From positions 744,001 to 808,000 of the forward strand of contig CAWBBE010000005.1 in NCBI GenBank assembly GCA_963786975.1: 64,000 nt of DNA. Reading direction: 5' to 3'. The stretch is from Palsa-506 sp963786975 (GTDB taxonomy: Bacteria; Actinomycetota; Actinomycetes; Streptosporangiales; Streptosporangiaceae). Under the pieces are notes generated by a model. That model made no database searches and had not been told where the DNA came from. It worked only from the letters and a program-made list of their open reading frames with translations. Shown here piece after piece: positions 54,653-63,452 of this stretch (position 1 is the first letter of the stretch; each line of letters begins with the position of its first letter). The position numbers were made by a program, and so were the translations under genes.

Positions 54653-55720
54653 ATCAGCGCGCGCAGACAGACGCCAGCGATCGGGTTAGCCGTTATCGGC
54701 GCGGGCTACTGGGGACCGAATCTGGTCCGGACCGCGGTCGGCACGCCAGGTATCCGGCTGAAATGGCTCTGCGACCTGGACGCGGCGCGGGCCGAGGCCA
54801 TGCTCGGGTACCACACGACGGTGCAGGCCACGTCGAGCTACGACGACGTGCTGGATGATCCCGGCGTGGCGGCGGTGGCGATCGCCACGCCCGCTGCCAC
54901 GCACTTCGAGCTGGTCAGCGCCGCGCTGGCGGCCGGCAAGCACGTCCTGGTGGAGAAGCCGCTGACCGCGTCGGCCGCCGAGGCCGTCAAGCTGATCGAC
55001 CTGGCCCGCGAGTCCGAACTCGTGCTGATGTGCGATCACACCTACTGCTACACGCCGGCCGTGCGCCAGGTGCGGGAGATAATCCGCGGCGGGCAGATCG
55101 GTGACGTCCAGTTCGTCGACTCGGTCCGGATCAACCTCGGGCTGGTGCAGCCGGATGTGGACGTCCTTTGGGACCTGGCGCCGCACGACCTGTCGATCCT
55201 GGACTTCGTGCTGCCGGAGCACGTCGCCCCGGTCGCGGTCGCCGCGCACACCGCCGACCCGATCGGGGCCGGCCGGGCGTGCCTGGCCTACCTGACGGTC
55301 TGGCTCTGCACCGGCGCACTGGCGCACGTGCACGTCAACTGGCTCAGCCCGACCAAGATCCGGACCACGGTGTTCGGCGGCTCGAAGCAGACCATCATCT
55401 GGGATGACATGAACCCGGCCGCGCGGCTGGCGATCCACGACCGGGGCGTTGAGCGGCTGCCGGCCCTCCCGCTGGCTGGTGACGAGCGGCGGCAGGCGCT
55501 GGTTTCCTACCGGATCGGCGACATCCGCGTCCCCACGCTGCCCGAGCGCGAGGCGCTGCTGTCCGTGATGACGGAGTTCGCCGACGCGATTACCAGCCGG
55601 CGTCAGCCGCTGACCGACGGCTCAGCCGGCCTGCGGGTCCTCGCGCTGCTTGAGGCCGCATCGCAGAGCGCCGGCCGCGGTGGTGCCCGGATTCCCCTCG
55701 GAGCAAAGGAAAGCAGATGA
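54653..55720 (+). CDS. Gfo/Idh/MocA family NAD(P)-dependent sugar oxidoreductase (apparent ATC start)
   Basis: Rossmann N-terminus IGLAVIGAGYWGPNLVR and conserved segments AAVAIATPAATHFELV, KHVLVEKPL (catalytic lysine) and WDLAPHDLSILDF identify the family; WlbA/WbpB-type UDP-sugar 3-dehydrogenases are the closest by context. The first in-frame ATG is at 54800, but starting there would delete the GxGxxG motif. The frame is open back to TAG 54641-54643 with no ATG, GTG or TTG. AGGAGG at 54642-54647 lies 5 bases before ATC 54653 (ISARRQTPAIG). I therefore propose ATC as the start, or an ATG lost by a single-base change. Stop overlaps the epimerase ATG (ATGA). Confidence 0.83.
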   Translation: MSARRQTPAIGLAVIGAGYWGPNLVRTAVGTPGIRLKWLCDLDAARAEAMLGYHTTVQATSSYDDVLDDPGVAAVAIATPAATHFELVSAALAAGKHVLVEKPLTASAAEAVKLIDLARESELVLMCDHTYCYTPAVRQVREIIRGGQIGDVQFVDSVRINLGLVQPDVDVLWDLAPHDLSILDFVLPEHVAPVAVAAHTADPIGAGRACLAYLTVWLCTGALAHVHVNWLSPTKIRTTVFGGSKQTIIWDDMNPAARLAIHDRGVERLPALPLAGDERRQALVSYRIGDIRVPTLPEREALLSVMTEFADAITSRRQPLTDGSAGLRVLALLEAASQSAGRGGARIPLGAKESR

Positions 55721-56688
55721 TCAGGGGACAGCGCTGCCTGGTCACCGGCGGGGCCGGGACCATCGGGTCGACGATCGTGGACCAGCTCGTGGCAGCCGGC
55801 GCGGCCGAGGTGACCGTGCTCGACAACCTCGTCCGGGGCCGGCCGGGCAATCTCGCCGCCGCGCGGGCGGCGGGTAACGTCCGGCTGGTCGAGGGCGATA
55901 TCAGGGACCGGCAGCTGGTAACCGCGCTGATGGCCGGGATCGACCTGGTGTTCCACCAGGCCGCGATCAGGATCACCCAGTGCGCAACCGAGCCGCGGCT
56001 TGCGCTGGAGGTGCTGGTCGACGGCACGTACGAGGTCGTCGAGGCGGCCGCTGACGCGGGCGTCCGCAAGGTGATCGCCGCCTCGTCGGCATCCGTGTAC
56101 GGCCTCGCCGGGGAGTTCCCGACGACGGAACGGCACCACCCCTACGGCAACGACACGATCTACGGGGCCGCCAAGACATTCAACGAGGGCCTGCTGCGCA
56201 GCTTCCACCAGATGCGCGGTCTCGACTACGTGGCGCTCCGCTATTTCAACGTGTACGGCCCGCGGATGGACATCCACGGCCTGTACACCGAGGTCCTGAT
56301 CCGGTGGATGGAGCGGATCGAGGCCGGCCAGCCGCCGCTGATCCTCGGTGACGGCAGCCAGACGATGGACTTCGTCTGCACCGAGGACATCGCCCGGGCC
56401 AACTTGCTCGCGGCCGCGAGCGACGCCACCGACGAGGTATTCAACGTCGGCAGCGGCACCGAGACCAGCCTGGCCGAGCTGGCCGGCCTCATGCTCCGGG
56501 TGATGGGCAGCGACTTGTCGCCCGAGTTCGGGCCGCCGCGCGGCGTGAACGCGGTGACCCGGCGGCTGGCCGACGTCTCGCTGGCGGCCGACCGGCTGGG
56601 CTGGAAGGCCGAGGTGAGCCTGGCGGACGGGCTGGACCGGCTGGTGTCGTGGTGGCGAGCCGAGCGCCAGGCTGGCGGTTCGCGGTGA
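55717..56688 (+). CDS. NAD-dependent nucleotide-sugar epimerase/dehydratase
   Basis: 323-residue extended short-chain dehydrogenase. NAD motif TGGAGTIGS (residues 10-18), the catalytic serine in ASSASVYG and the catalytic Tyr/Lys in YGAAK. Sugar-binding features are RYFNVYGPRMD and DGSQTMDFVCTEDIA. It resembles GalE/WbpP-like 4-epimerases and UDP-glucuronate-type enzymes. Coupled to the oxidoreductase by a 4-base overlap. The region after its stop holds an 18-bp tandem repeat before the aminotransferase. Confidence 0.9.
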   Translation: MIRGQRCLVTGGAGTIGSTIVDQLVAAGAAEVTVLDNLVRGRPGNLAAARAAGNVRLVEGDIRDRQLVTALMAGIDLVFHQAAIRITQCATEPRLALEVLVDGTYEVVEAAADAGVRKVIAASSASVYGLAGEFPTTERHHPYGNDTIYGAAKTFNEGLLRSFHQMRGLDYVALRYFNVYGPRMDIHGLYTEVLIRWMERIEAGQPPLILGDGSQTMDFVCTEDIARANLLAAASDATDEVFNVGSGTETSLAELAGLMLRVMGSDLSPEFGPPRGVNAVTRRLADVSLAADRLGWKAEVSLADGLDRLVSWWRAERQAGGSR

Positions 56689-56765
56689 CGACCAGCCCGG
56701 CGGCGAGCACCCCGGCGGCAAGCCCCGCAACCAGCATTAGCCCGGCGAGCTACGCGAGCCGGCAG

Positions 56766-56813
56766 TTCTGCGAGCCCGGCAAGTTCTGCGAGCCCGGCAA
56801 GTTCTGCGAGCCC
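56766..56813. repeat. 18-bp tandem repeat in the epimerase-aminotransferase gap
   Basis: TTCTGCGAGCCCGGCAAG occurs at 56766-56783 and 56784-56801, with a third partial copy to 56813. It lies in the 150-base gap before the aminotransferase start. It is a minisatellite-like element with no coding role I can support. Confidence 0.75.
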
Positions 56814-56838
56814 CGCGGGGCCGCCGGGCCCGGCGAAG

Positions 56839-57972
56839 ATGATCCCGGTGATGCGGCCGTGGCTCGGCGCGGCCGAGGCGGCTGCCGCCGCGGCCGCGGT
56901 CAGCTCCGGCTGGGTGGCGCAGGGCCCGCGGGTCGCCGAGTTCGAGGAGTCCTTCGCCGCCGCGATCGGCGTCCGGCACGCGGTCGCGCTTTCCTCGTGC
57001 ACGGCCGGGCTGCACCTCGCCCTGGTGGTGATGGAGGTCGGGCCGGGCGACGAGGTGGTCGTCCCGTCGCTGTCCTTCATCGCCACCGCCAACGCGGCCA
57101 GGTACGTCGGCGCGGAGCCAGTCTTCGCCGACGTCGACGCCGCGACCCAGAACCTGACCCCGGCGACCGTGCAGCCGCAGCTGACCAGCCGGACCCGGGC
57201 CGTGATCCTGGTCGACCAGGCCGGCGTGCCGGCCGATCTGGATGGCATCCGGGCGCTCTGCGAGCCGCGCGGCATCGCGGTCATCGAGGACGCCGCGTGT
57301 GCCGCGGGCTCGTCCTACCGGGGCCGTCCGGCCGGGGCCGGTGCCAGCCTCGCGGCGTTCTCCTTTCACCCGCGTAAGCTCCTCACCACCGGTGAGGGCG
57401 GGATGCTGGTCACGCCGGACGGCGAGCTGGCCGCGCGGCTGCGCCGGCTGCGCGAGCACGGCATGGATGTCAGCGCGGCGCAGCGGCACGCCAGCCGCCA
57501 GCCGGTACTCGAGCGCTACCTGGAAACCGGCTTCAACTACCGGATGACCGACGTGCAGGCCGCGATCGGGCTTGTCCAGCTCGGCAAGCTGCCCGCGCTG
57601 GTCGCCCGCAGGCGCGCGCTCGCGCAGCGTTACCAGGAACTGCTGGCGGCGGTCCCCGGCCTGATCACCAGCCGGGACCCGGCCGATGGCAGCACCAACT
57701 ACCAGTCGTTCTGGGTGCGGCTGCCACCCGGGTTCCCGGTGTCCAGGGACCGCCTGATGCGGATGCTCGCCGAGGCGGGGGTGTCCGCCCGGCGCGGGAT
57801 CATGGCCGCGCACCTGGAGCCCGCGTACGCGGCCCGGCCCGGCCCGCCGCTGCCGGTGACCGAGCGGCTGTCGGGGTCGTCGCTGATCCTGCCGCTGTTC
57901 CACGAGCTGACCGAGCCGGAGCAGCGGCACATCGTGTCCGTGATCCGGGCCGCTGCCAGCAGCCCGGGATGA
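56839..57972 (+). CDS. DegT/DnrJ/EryC1-family sugar aminotransferase
   Basis: 377-residue PLP-dependent enzyme. It has GWVAQGPRVAEFEE, the phosphate-binding SSCTAGLHLAL, DEVVVPSLSFIATANA, the IEDAACAAGSSYRG segment and the PLP lysine in FSFHPRKLLTTGEGGML (K in HPRK). C-terminal dimer contacts are LETGFNYRMTDVQAAIGL. It transfers an amino group from glutamate to a 3- or 4-keto nucleotide sugar. ATG 56839 is the only start in this frame, weakly preceded by GGCGAAG. Its stop overlaps the flippase ATG (ATGA). Confidence 0.92.
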   Translation: MIPVMRPWLGAAEAAAAAAAVSSGWVAQGPRVAEFEESFAAAIGVRHAVALSSCTAGLHLALVVMEVGPGDEVVVPSLSFIATANAARYVGAEPVFADVDAATQNLTPATVQPQLTSRTRAVILVDQAGVPADLDGIRALCEPRGIAVIEDAACAAGSSYRGRPAGAGASLAAFSFHPRKLLTTGEGGMLVTPDGELAARLRRLREHGMDVSAAQRHASRQPVLERYLETGFNYRMTDVQAAIGLVQLGKLPALVARRRALAQRYQELLAAVPGLITSRDPADGSTNYQSFWVRLPPGFPVSRDRLMRMLAEAGVSARRGIMAAHLEPAYAARPGPPLPVTERLSGSSLILPLFHELTEPEQRHIVSVIRAAASSPG

Positions 57973-59924
57973 GGCACTCGCGGGCGGCAAGTTCCCTCGG
58001 CAGCCAGGCATCCCGGGCGCTGGGCTGGAGCTTCGCCAGCAACCTGACCAGCAGGCTCGGCACGCTCGGCATCGGGGTCGTGCTCGCCCGGCTGCTCGGC
58101 CCGCACGCGTTCGGCACGTACGCGGTCGCGTACGTCGCGATGGTGGCCGTGCTCAGCTTCAACGAGCTCGGCGTGAGCCTGGCCATCGTGCGCTGGGAGG
58201 GCGAGCCGGCCGAGATCGCGCCCACGGTTGCGACGATCTCGCTGGTCACCAGCCTGCTCATCTACGCCGGCTGCTTTCTCGGCGCGCCCGCGTTCGCGTC
58301 CGCGATGGGCGCGCCGGCCGCGACCGAGGTCATCCGGCTGCTCGCGCTCAACGTGATCGTCGACGGGGTGACCACCACGCCGGCCGCGCTGATGCAGCGG
58401 TATTTCCGCCAGGACCGCAAGATGATCGCCGACCAGGTGAACTGCTGGCTCGGCGCGATCGTGTCGGTCACGCTGGCCTGGCAGGGGATGGGCGCGATGA
58501 GCCTGGCCATCGGCCGGATGACCGGCGCGCTGGCATCCGGGGTCCTGTTCACGGCGTTCTCCCCGGTGCGCTTCGGCTTCGACGCGGCCAGGGCGCGCGC
58601 GCTGTTCCGCTTCGGGCTGCCGCTGGCCGGCTCAAGCCTCATCGTGTTCGCCGTCGGCAACGTCGACCAGCTCGTGGTCGGGCATCTGCTCGGCCCTACC
58701 GCGCTGGGCCTCTACGCGCTGGCCTTCAACCTGGCGAGCTGGCCGGTCAGCATGTTCTCGATACCGGTGCGCGCGGTCGCGCCCGCGGTGTTCTCCCGGC
58801 TGCAGCATGACCGGGCCGCCATGCGCACCGGGTTCCTGTCCGCGGCGGGCATCCTCGGCTCGGTCACGCTGCCGGTGTGCCTGCTCATCTGCGGATCGGC
58901 CGCGCCGCTGCTGACGTTCGCGTACGGCCCGGAATGGGTGCCGGCCGCGCACGCCCTGACGTGGCTTGCCCTGCTCGGCGCGCTTCGCATCCTCTTCGAG
59001 CTCGTCTACGACTTCTTCGTCGTGCTGGCCCGGTCCCGCGTCGTCTTCACCGTGCAGCTGGTGTGGCTGGTGGCGCTGGTGCCGGCGCTGATCGCGGGTT
59101 CCCGGGCAGGCGGAATTGCGGGCGCGGGCCTGGCCGAGGCGGCCGTGGCCGCATGCGTCGTGCTGCCGTGGTACCTCGCCGAGCTCAGCAGGGTCGGCAT
59201 CAGCCGTCGTGCGCTGGCCGGCCGGCTCTGGCTCCCGCTGCTGACCGCGGCCGGCGTCGGCGCGGCCGCGGCCGCCGCGGCGCGGATCATCCCGGTCAGC
59301 CTCGTCGCACTCGCCGCCGGGGGAGCGGCGGCCCTCGCGGCGATCGGCCTGCTCGGCTACCGGCTGCGGCCCGTGATTGACGCGCTCCGGCCGGTTCTGG
59401 GGGCAGGCCAGGCGGCCACTCCCGCGAATGCTGCCACCACCCCGGCGAAACCCGCCACTCCCGCGAATGCCGCCACTCCCGGTCTCGCGCTGGCCTGCCC
59501 CACGCCAGCCGGAGCCACGCCGGACGGAGCCAGGCCGGCCGGAGCCACGCTGGCCGAGGCCGCGCTGGCCGAGGAAGCGTCGGCCGAGGCCGCGCTGGCC
59601 GAAGCTGCGGCCGCCATCGACGCGGCTGCCGCGCTGCCGCCGGGACCCGGCGGGCTAGCCGACAGCGGCCCGTGGCACGTGCCGATTGCCTGGCCGGATG
59701 CCCGCGACATCACCGGTCCGCTGCCCAGCTGCCGCGATTCAACCGGCCCGCGGCCGGCCTGCCGTGACCAGGCCGGGCCGCTGGCCGGGCTGGCGGCCGG
59801 ACCGCACGTGACCGGGCCGCTGCCGGTCTACCAGGCAACCACCGCGGCGCTGAGCTGGGACCCGGCCCGCGCCCGGCAGCCCGCCCCGGACCTGGCCGCG
59901 CCGCGCGGCCGGCACGCCAGGTAA
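57969..59924 (+). CDS. Wzx-like oligosaccharide flippase with long disordered C-terminal tail
   Basis: 651 residues. Residues 15-470 hold about 12-14 membrane helices with the polysaccharide-biosynthesis flippase pattern (RLGTLGIGVVLARLLGPHAF, FNELGVSLAIVRWEG, FGLPLAGSSLIVFAVGNVDQ, LLGPTALGLYALAFNLAS). It moves lipid-linked oligosaccharide across the cytoplasmic membrane. The last 180 residues are unusual for the family. They contain Ala/Pro/Thr repeats (ATPANAATTPAKPATPANAA), then Ala/Glu repeats (ASAEAALAEAA), and end in a Pro/Arg-rich segment. Coupled to the upstream aminotransferase. Confidence 0.88.
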   Translation: MRHSRAASSLGSQASRALGWSFASNLTSRLGTLGIGVVLARLLGPHAFGTYAVAYVAMVAVLSFNELGVSLAIVRWEGEPAEIAPTVATISLVTSLLIYAGCFLGAPAFASAMGAPAATEVIRLLALNVIVDGVTTTPAALMQRYFRQDRKMIADQVNCWLGAIVSVTLAWQGMGAMSLAIGRMTGALASGVLFTAFSPVRFGFDAARARALFRFGLPLAGSSLIVFAVGNVDQLVVGHLLGPTALGLYALAFNLASWPVSMFSIPVRAVAPAVFSRLQHDRAAMRTGFLSAAGILGSVTLPVCLLICGSAAPLLTFAYGPEWVPAAHALTWLALLGALRILFELVYDFFVVLARSRVVFTVQLVWLVALVPALIAGSRAGGIAGAGLAEAAVAACVVLPWYLAELSRVGISRRALAGRLWLPLLTAAGVGAAAAAAARIIPVSLVALAAGGAAALAAIGLLGYRLRPVIDALRPVLGAGQAATPANAATTPAKPATPANAATPGLALACPTPAGATPDGARPAGATLAEAALAEEASAEAALAEAAAAIDAAAALPPGPGGLADSGPWHVPIAWPDARDITGPLPSCRDSTGPRPACRDQAGPLAGLAAGPHVTGPLPVYQATTAALSWDPARARQPAPDLAAPRGRHAR

Positions 59925-60024
59925 CCCGGTGCGCCGCAGAGCCGCCCGGCCGCATCCCGCGCCAGCACCCATCCCCGGGCAGCACCCCGGGCGGAGCCAG
60001 CACCAGACCCCGAGAGGACACCAG

Positions 60025-61139
60025 ATGGCCGCGATCCCGCTTGTCGACCTGGCCGCGCAGCACGCCGCCGTGGCCGCCGAGGTGGCCGACGGCTGGCAGC
60101 AGGTACTGGCGCGCACCGCCTTCGTCGGCGGCCCGCAGGTCGCGGACTTCGAGGCCGAGTACGCCGCGTTCACCGGGACGCGGCACTGCGTCGGCGTGGC
60201 GAACGGCACCGACGCGATCGAGATGGCGCTGCGCGCGCTGGGTATCGGGCCGGGGGATGAGTGCATCCTGCCGGCCAACACGTTCATCGCGACCGCCGGG
60301 GCGGTCTGGCGGGCCGGCGCCACGCCGGTGCTCGCCGACTGCGCCGACGACCAGACCTACCTGATCGACGCCGATGCGGTGGCGGCCGCGGTGACGCCGC
60401 ACACCAGGGCGATCATCCCGGTGCACCTGTACGGCCAGGCGGCGCCGGTGGAGCGGCTGCTCCCGCTGGCCGGCCGGATCGGCGCCTGGGTGCTGGAGGA
60501 CGCGGCCCAGGCGCAGGGCGCCCGGCGGCACGACGCGTGCGCCGGGGCGCTCGGCCATGCGGCCGCGACCAGCTTCTATCCCGGCAAGAACCTCGGCGCC
60601 TACGGTGACGCCGGGGCGGTCCTCACCGGGCGGGACGACCTGGCCGCGCGGCTGCGGCTGATCCGCGATCACGGCTCGCCGCGGAAGTACGAGCATGAGG
60701 TGCCCGGGGCCAACAGCCGGCTGGACACCTTGCAGGCCGTGGTGCTGTCCGCTAAGCTGCGCCGCCTCGCGGGCTGGAACGCCGCCCGGCGGCAGGCCGC
60801 GGCCCGCTATGACTCGATGCTGGCCGGGGTCGCCGACGTCATCCGCCCGCGCACGCTGGACGGCAACACGCACGTCTGGCATCTGTACGTGATCCGGGTG
60901 CCGGACCGCGACCGGGTACTCAGCCAGTTGCAAGCGGCCGGCGTCGGGCCGGCATCCACTATCCGGTGCCGGTGCACCTGACCAGGGCATTCGCCAGCCT
61001 CGGGTACGCCGAGGGCGCCTTCCCGGTGGCCGAGCGCAATGCCGCCGAGCTGCTCAGCCTGCCGCTGTTCGCCGAGATCACCCCGGGCCAGCAGGAGCGA
61101 GTGGTATCGGCGCTCGCGGCGGCGCTGGGCCAGCAATAG
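60025..61139 (+). CDS. Second DegT/DnrJ/EryC1-family sugar aminotransferase, frameshifted near the C-terminus
   Basis: Starts at ATG 60025 after GAGAGGACA. It has VDLAAQHAAVAAEVADGWQ, CVGVANGTDAIEMALRALG, ANTFIATAGAVW, LEDAAQAQGA and the PLP lysine in TSFYPGKNLGAYGDAGA, with RDHGSPRKYEHE downstream. The open frame ends at 60981 with an unnatural ending. Adding one G in the run at 60947-60949 restores the family C-terminus, GIHYPVPVHLTRAF through LPLFAEITPGQQ, and the stop TAG 61137-61139. The enzyme would make a 3-amino sugar nucleotide (FdtB/WbpE-like). It closes the glycan locus and faces the histidine kinase gene. Confidence 0.88.
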
Positions 61140-61147
61140 CCGGCCGG

Positions 61148-63103
61148 TCACGGTGACGCTATAAGCACCTCGCGGAGCTTGGCCAGCAGGGCAGCCTTGG
61201 AAAAGGGCTTCTCGATGAGGTGCACGCCATGGTCGAGGACGCCCTGGGCGCTCAGCAGTCCCTCGGTGTAGCCAGACATGAACACGATCCGGATGCCGGG
61301 CGCGGCCGCCCGGATCCGTTCGGCGACCTCCTTGCCCAGCATCTTCGGCATCACCACGTCGGTCAGCAGGACGTCGACGTGGCCGGGCTGGCCGGTGACG
61401 ATGTCCACCGCCTCCGGCCCGGACTCGACATCCCGCACCCGGTAGCCGCTGCGTTCCAGCATCCGCCGGGTCACCTCCCGCATGGCGGGCTCGTCCTCGA
61501 CCACGAGGACGAGCTCCCCGTGGCCGTGCTCGGAGTCCGGCGGGAGTCCCGGCCCGGCGTCCCCGGCACATTCCGTGATCGGCAGCAGCACGGTCAGCGT
61601 GGTGCCGAGCCCGGGCTCGGAGTAGATCCGCACGGTCCCGCCGGCCTGCGTGATGATCCCGTAGACGGTGGCCAGGCCGAGGCCCGATCCCTCGCCCTTG
61701 GGCTTGGTGGTGAAGAACGGCTCGAATACCCGCTCGATGACGTCCTTCGGTATTCCGCCGCCGGTATCGCTGACCTTGAGGCAGGCGTACCGGCCGGGCG
61801 CCAGGTTGGCCCGGTCACTGGCATAGGCCTCGTCTACCTTCGTGCTGCTGGTCCGCACGGCCAGCGTCCCGCCGGCCGGCATCGCGTCCCGGGCGTTCAC
61901 CGCCAGGTTGACCAGGACCTGCTCAAGCTGGCCGGGGTCGGCCAGCACCGGGCCGAGGTCCGGGCTCAGCTCGGTGACGAGCTCGACGTGCTCGCCGAGC
62001 GTGCGCAGCAGCAGCGTTTCCAGGCCGGCGATCAGCTCGTTCAGGCTGAGCACCCGCGGCTGCACGACCTCGCGGCGGGCGAACGCGAGCAGCTGGCGGG
62101 TCAGCCCGGCCGCGCGCTCGGCGGCCTTCTCGACCTGCCCGATGTCTTCGCGGACGGCCTGCCAGTGCACCTGCTCCGGTTCCTTGGTCACCTCCTCGCT
62201 GACGAACGCCGCGTAATTGGAGATGACGCCGAGCAGGTTGTTGAAGTCGTGCGCTACCCCGCCGGCCAGCTGCCCCAGGCTCTCCAGCCGCTGCGACTGG
62301 TGCAGCTGCGCTTCCAGCCGGTCCCGCTCCGCCACTGACTTGAGCCGCTCCCGCTCGGCCTGGGCCTCCAGCCGGTCGCTGACGTCCCGCACCGCGGCGG
62401 TGACCAGGGTCCCCTCCTCGGTGTCGATCGTGGACAGCGAGATCTCCGCCGGGAACATGGTGCCGTCCCGGCGGCGGCCCGCCAGCTCCATCCCGGCGCC
62501 CATCGGCCGCGGTACCGGGTCGGCGGCATACTCGGCCCGGTGCGCCGGGTGCGCGTCGCGCCCGGCGTCCGGGACCAGCATCTCGACCAGCTGGCCGACC
62601 AGTTCCTCGCGCCGGTACCCGAACAGCCGCTCCACCTGGGCATTCACCAGCGCTATCCGGCCGTCGGCGGAAACGCACACCATCGCGTCCGGGGCCGCCT
62701 CCAGCAGGCCGAGGAACCTGGCCTCCGCCCGTACCCGGTCGGTAATATCCCGGACGGCCGCGGTGACCAGGAGCCCTTCGTCGGTATCGATGGCCGACAG
62801 CGAGATCTCCGCCGGGAACGTGCTGCCGTCCCGGCGGCGGCCCGCCAGCTCCATCCCGGCGCCCATCGGCCGCGGCACCGGGTCGGCCCCGTACTTGGCC
62901 CGGTGCTGCGGGTGCAGGTCCCGCACGGCGTCCGGGACCAGGGTCTCGATGGGCAGGCCGACCAGCTCGGCGCGCCGGTACCCGAACTGCCGTTCGGCCT
63001 GGGCGTTCACCAGCGCGATCCGGCCGTCAGCGGAAACGCACACCATCGCGTCCGGAGCGGCCTCCAGCAATGCGACCGATCGGTGATCGTCGAGATATTT
63101 CAC
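61148..63103 (-). CDS. Hybrid sensor histidine kinase with twin PAS domains and receiver domain
   Basis: 651 residues, no membrane helix, so a cytoplasmic sensor. Two PAS domains, residues 5-121 and 126-242, are close copies with a 121-residue period (LLEAAPDAMVCVSADGRIA in both). The dimerisation helix has the phospho-acceptor in GGVAHDFNNLL (H285). The ATPase domain has an N-box with LVNLAVNARDAM and G-boxes DTGGGIP and GEGSGLGLAT (about 390-510). A C-terminal receiver follows, with acidic pair VVEDEP and phospho-acceptor D582 in LLTDVVMP, and lysine in IEKPF. The H-box type belongs to the NtrB-like HDFNN family. It is divergent from a NarL-type regulator. Confidence 0.93.
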   Translation of the reverse strand: MKYLDDHRSVALLEAAPDAMVCVSADGRIALVNAQAERQFGYRRAELVGLPIETLVPDAVRDLHPQHRAKYGADPVPRPMGAGMELAGRRRDGSTFPAEISLSAIDTDEGLLVTAAVRDITDRVRAEARFLGLLEAAPDAMVCVSADGRIALVNAQVERLFGYRREELVGQLVEMLVPDAGRDAHPAHRAEYAADPVPRPMGAGMELAGRRRDGTMFPAEISLSTIDTEEGTLVTAAVRDVSDRLEAQAERERLKSVAERDRLEAQLHQSQRLESLGQLAGGVAHDFNNLLGVISNYAAFVSEEVTKEPEQVHWQAVREDIGQVEKAAERAAGLTRQLLAFARREVVQPRVLSLNELIAGLETLLLRTLGEHVELVTELSPDLGPVLADPGQLEQVLVNLAVNARDAMPAGGTLAVRTSSTKVDEAYASDRANLAPGRYACLKVSDTGGGIPKDVIERVFEPFFTTKPKGEGSGLGLATVYGIITQAGGTVRIYSEPGLGTTLTVLLPITECAGDAGPGLPPDSEHGHGELVLVVEDEPAMREVTRRMLERSGYRVRDVESGPEAVDIVTGQPGHVDVLLTDVVMPKMLGKEVAERIRAAAPGIRIVFMSGYTEGLLSAQGVLDHGVHLIEKPFSKAALLAKLREVLIASP

Positions 63104-63452
63104 GCTGGCACCCTGAGTATCCGTTTTAGCTGGTTAGTGACTTCTTCCTTAAACGGATTGGCTGGGCCTGCCTTGACGGCCCGAGCCGGTCCCCTCCCCG
63201 GTGGCCGCAAGAACGGCCTGCGCGGCGGCCCAGAGCGCCAGCGAACTCGCCAGCGCGGCCGCCGCCTGGTCACCGCGGCCGTGCCCGATTTGCCGACACC
63301 CGATCGCAATGTAACTTTCAGTATGTCTTTAACTACGAAGGGTAGCATAGTGGCTGATGGTTCGTTACTCAGCGGGCGACTGCGGAGGGTTAGCCCGTAG
63401 GGCGGTCCTGCACTGCCGCCCGGGCAGCGGCCAGGCGGGGGGAGGTCGTCAG
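63104..63452. other. Divergent promoter region between the hybrid kinase and the response regulator
   Basis: Two AT-richer patches (63105-63160 and 63305-63380) flank a GC-rich middle, as expected for two promoters facing away from each other. No gene supported; clear -35/-10 pairs could not be assigned. Confidence 0.4.
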
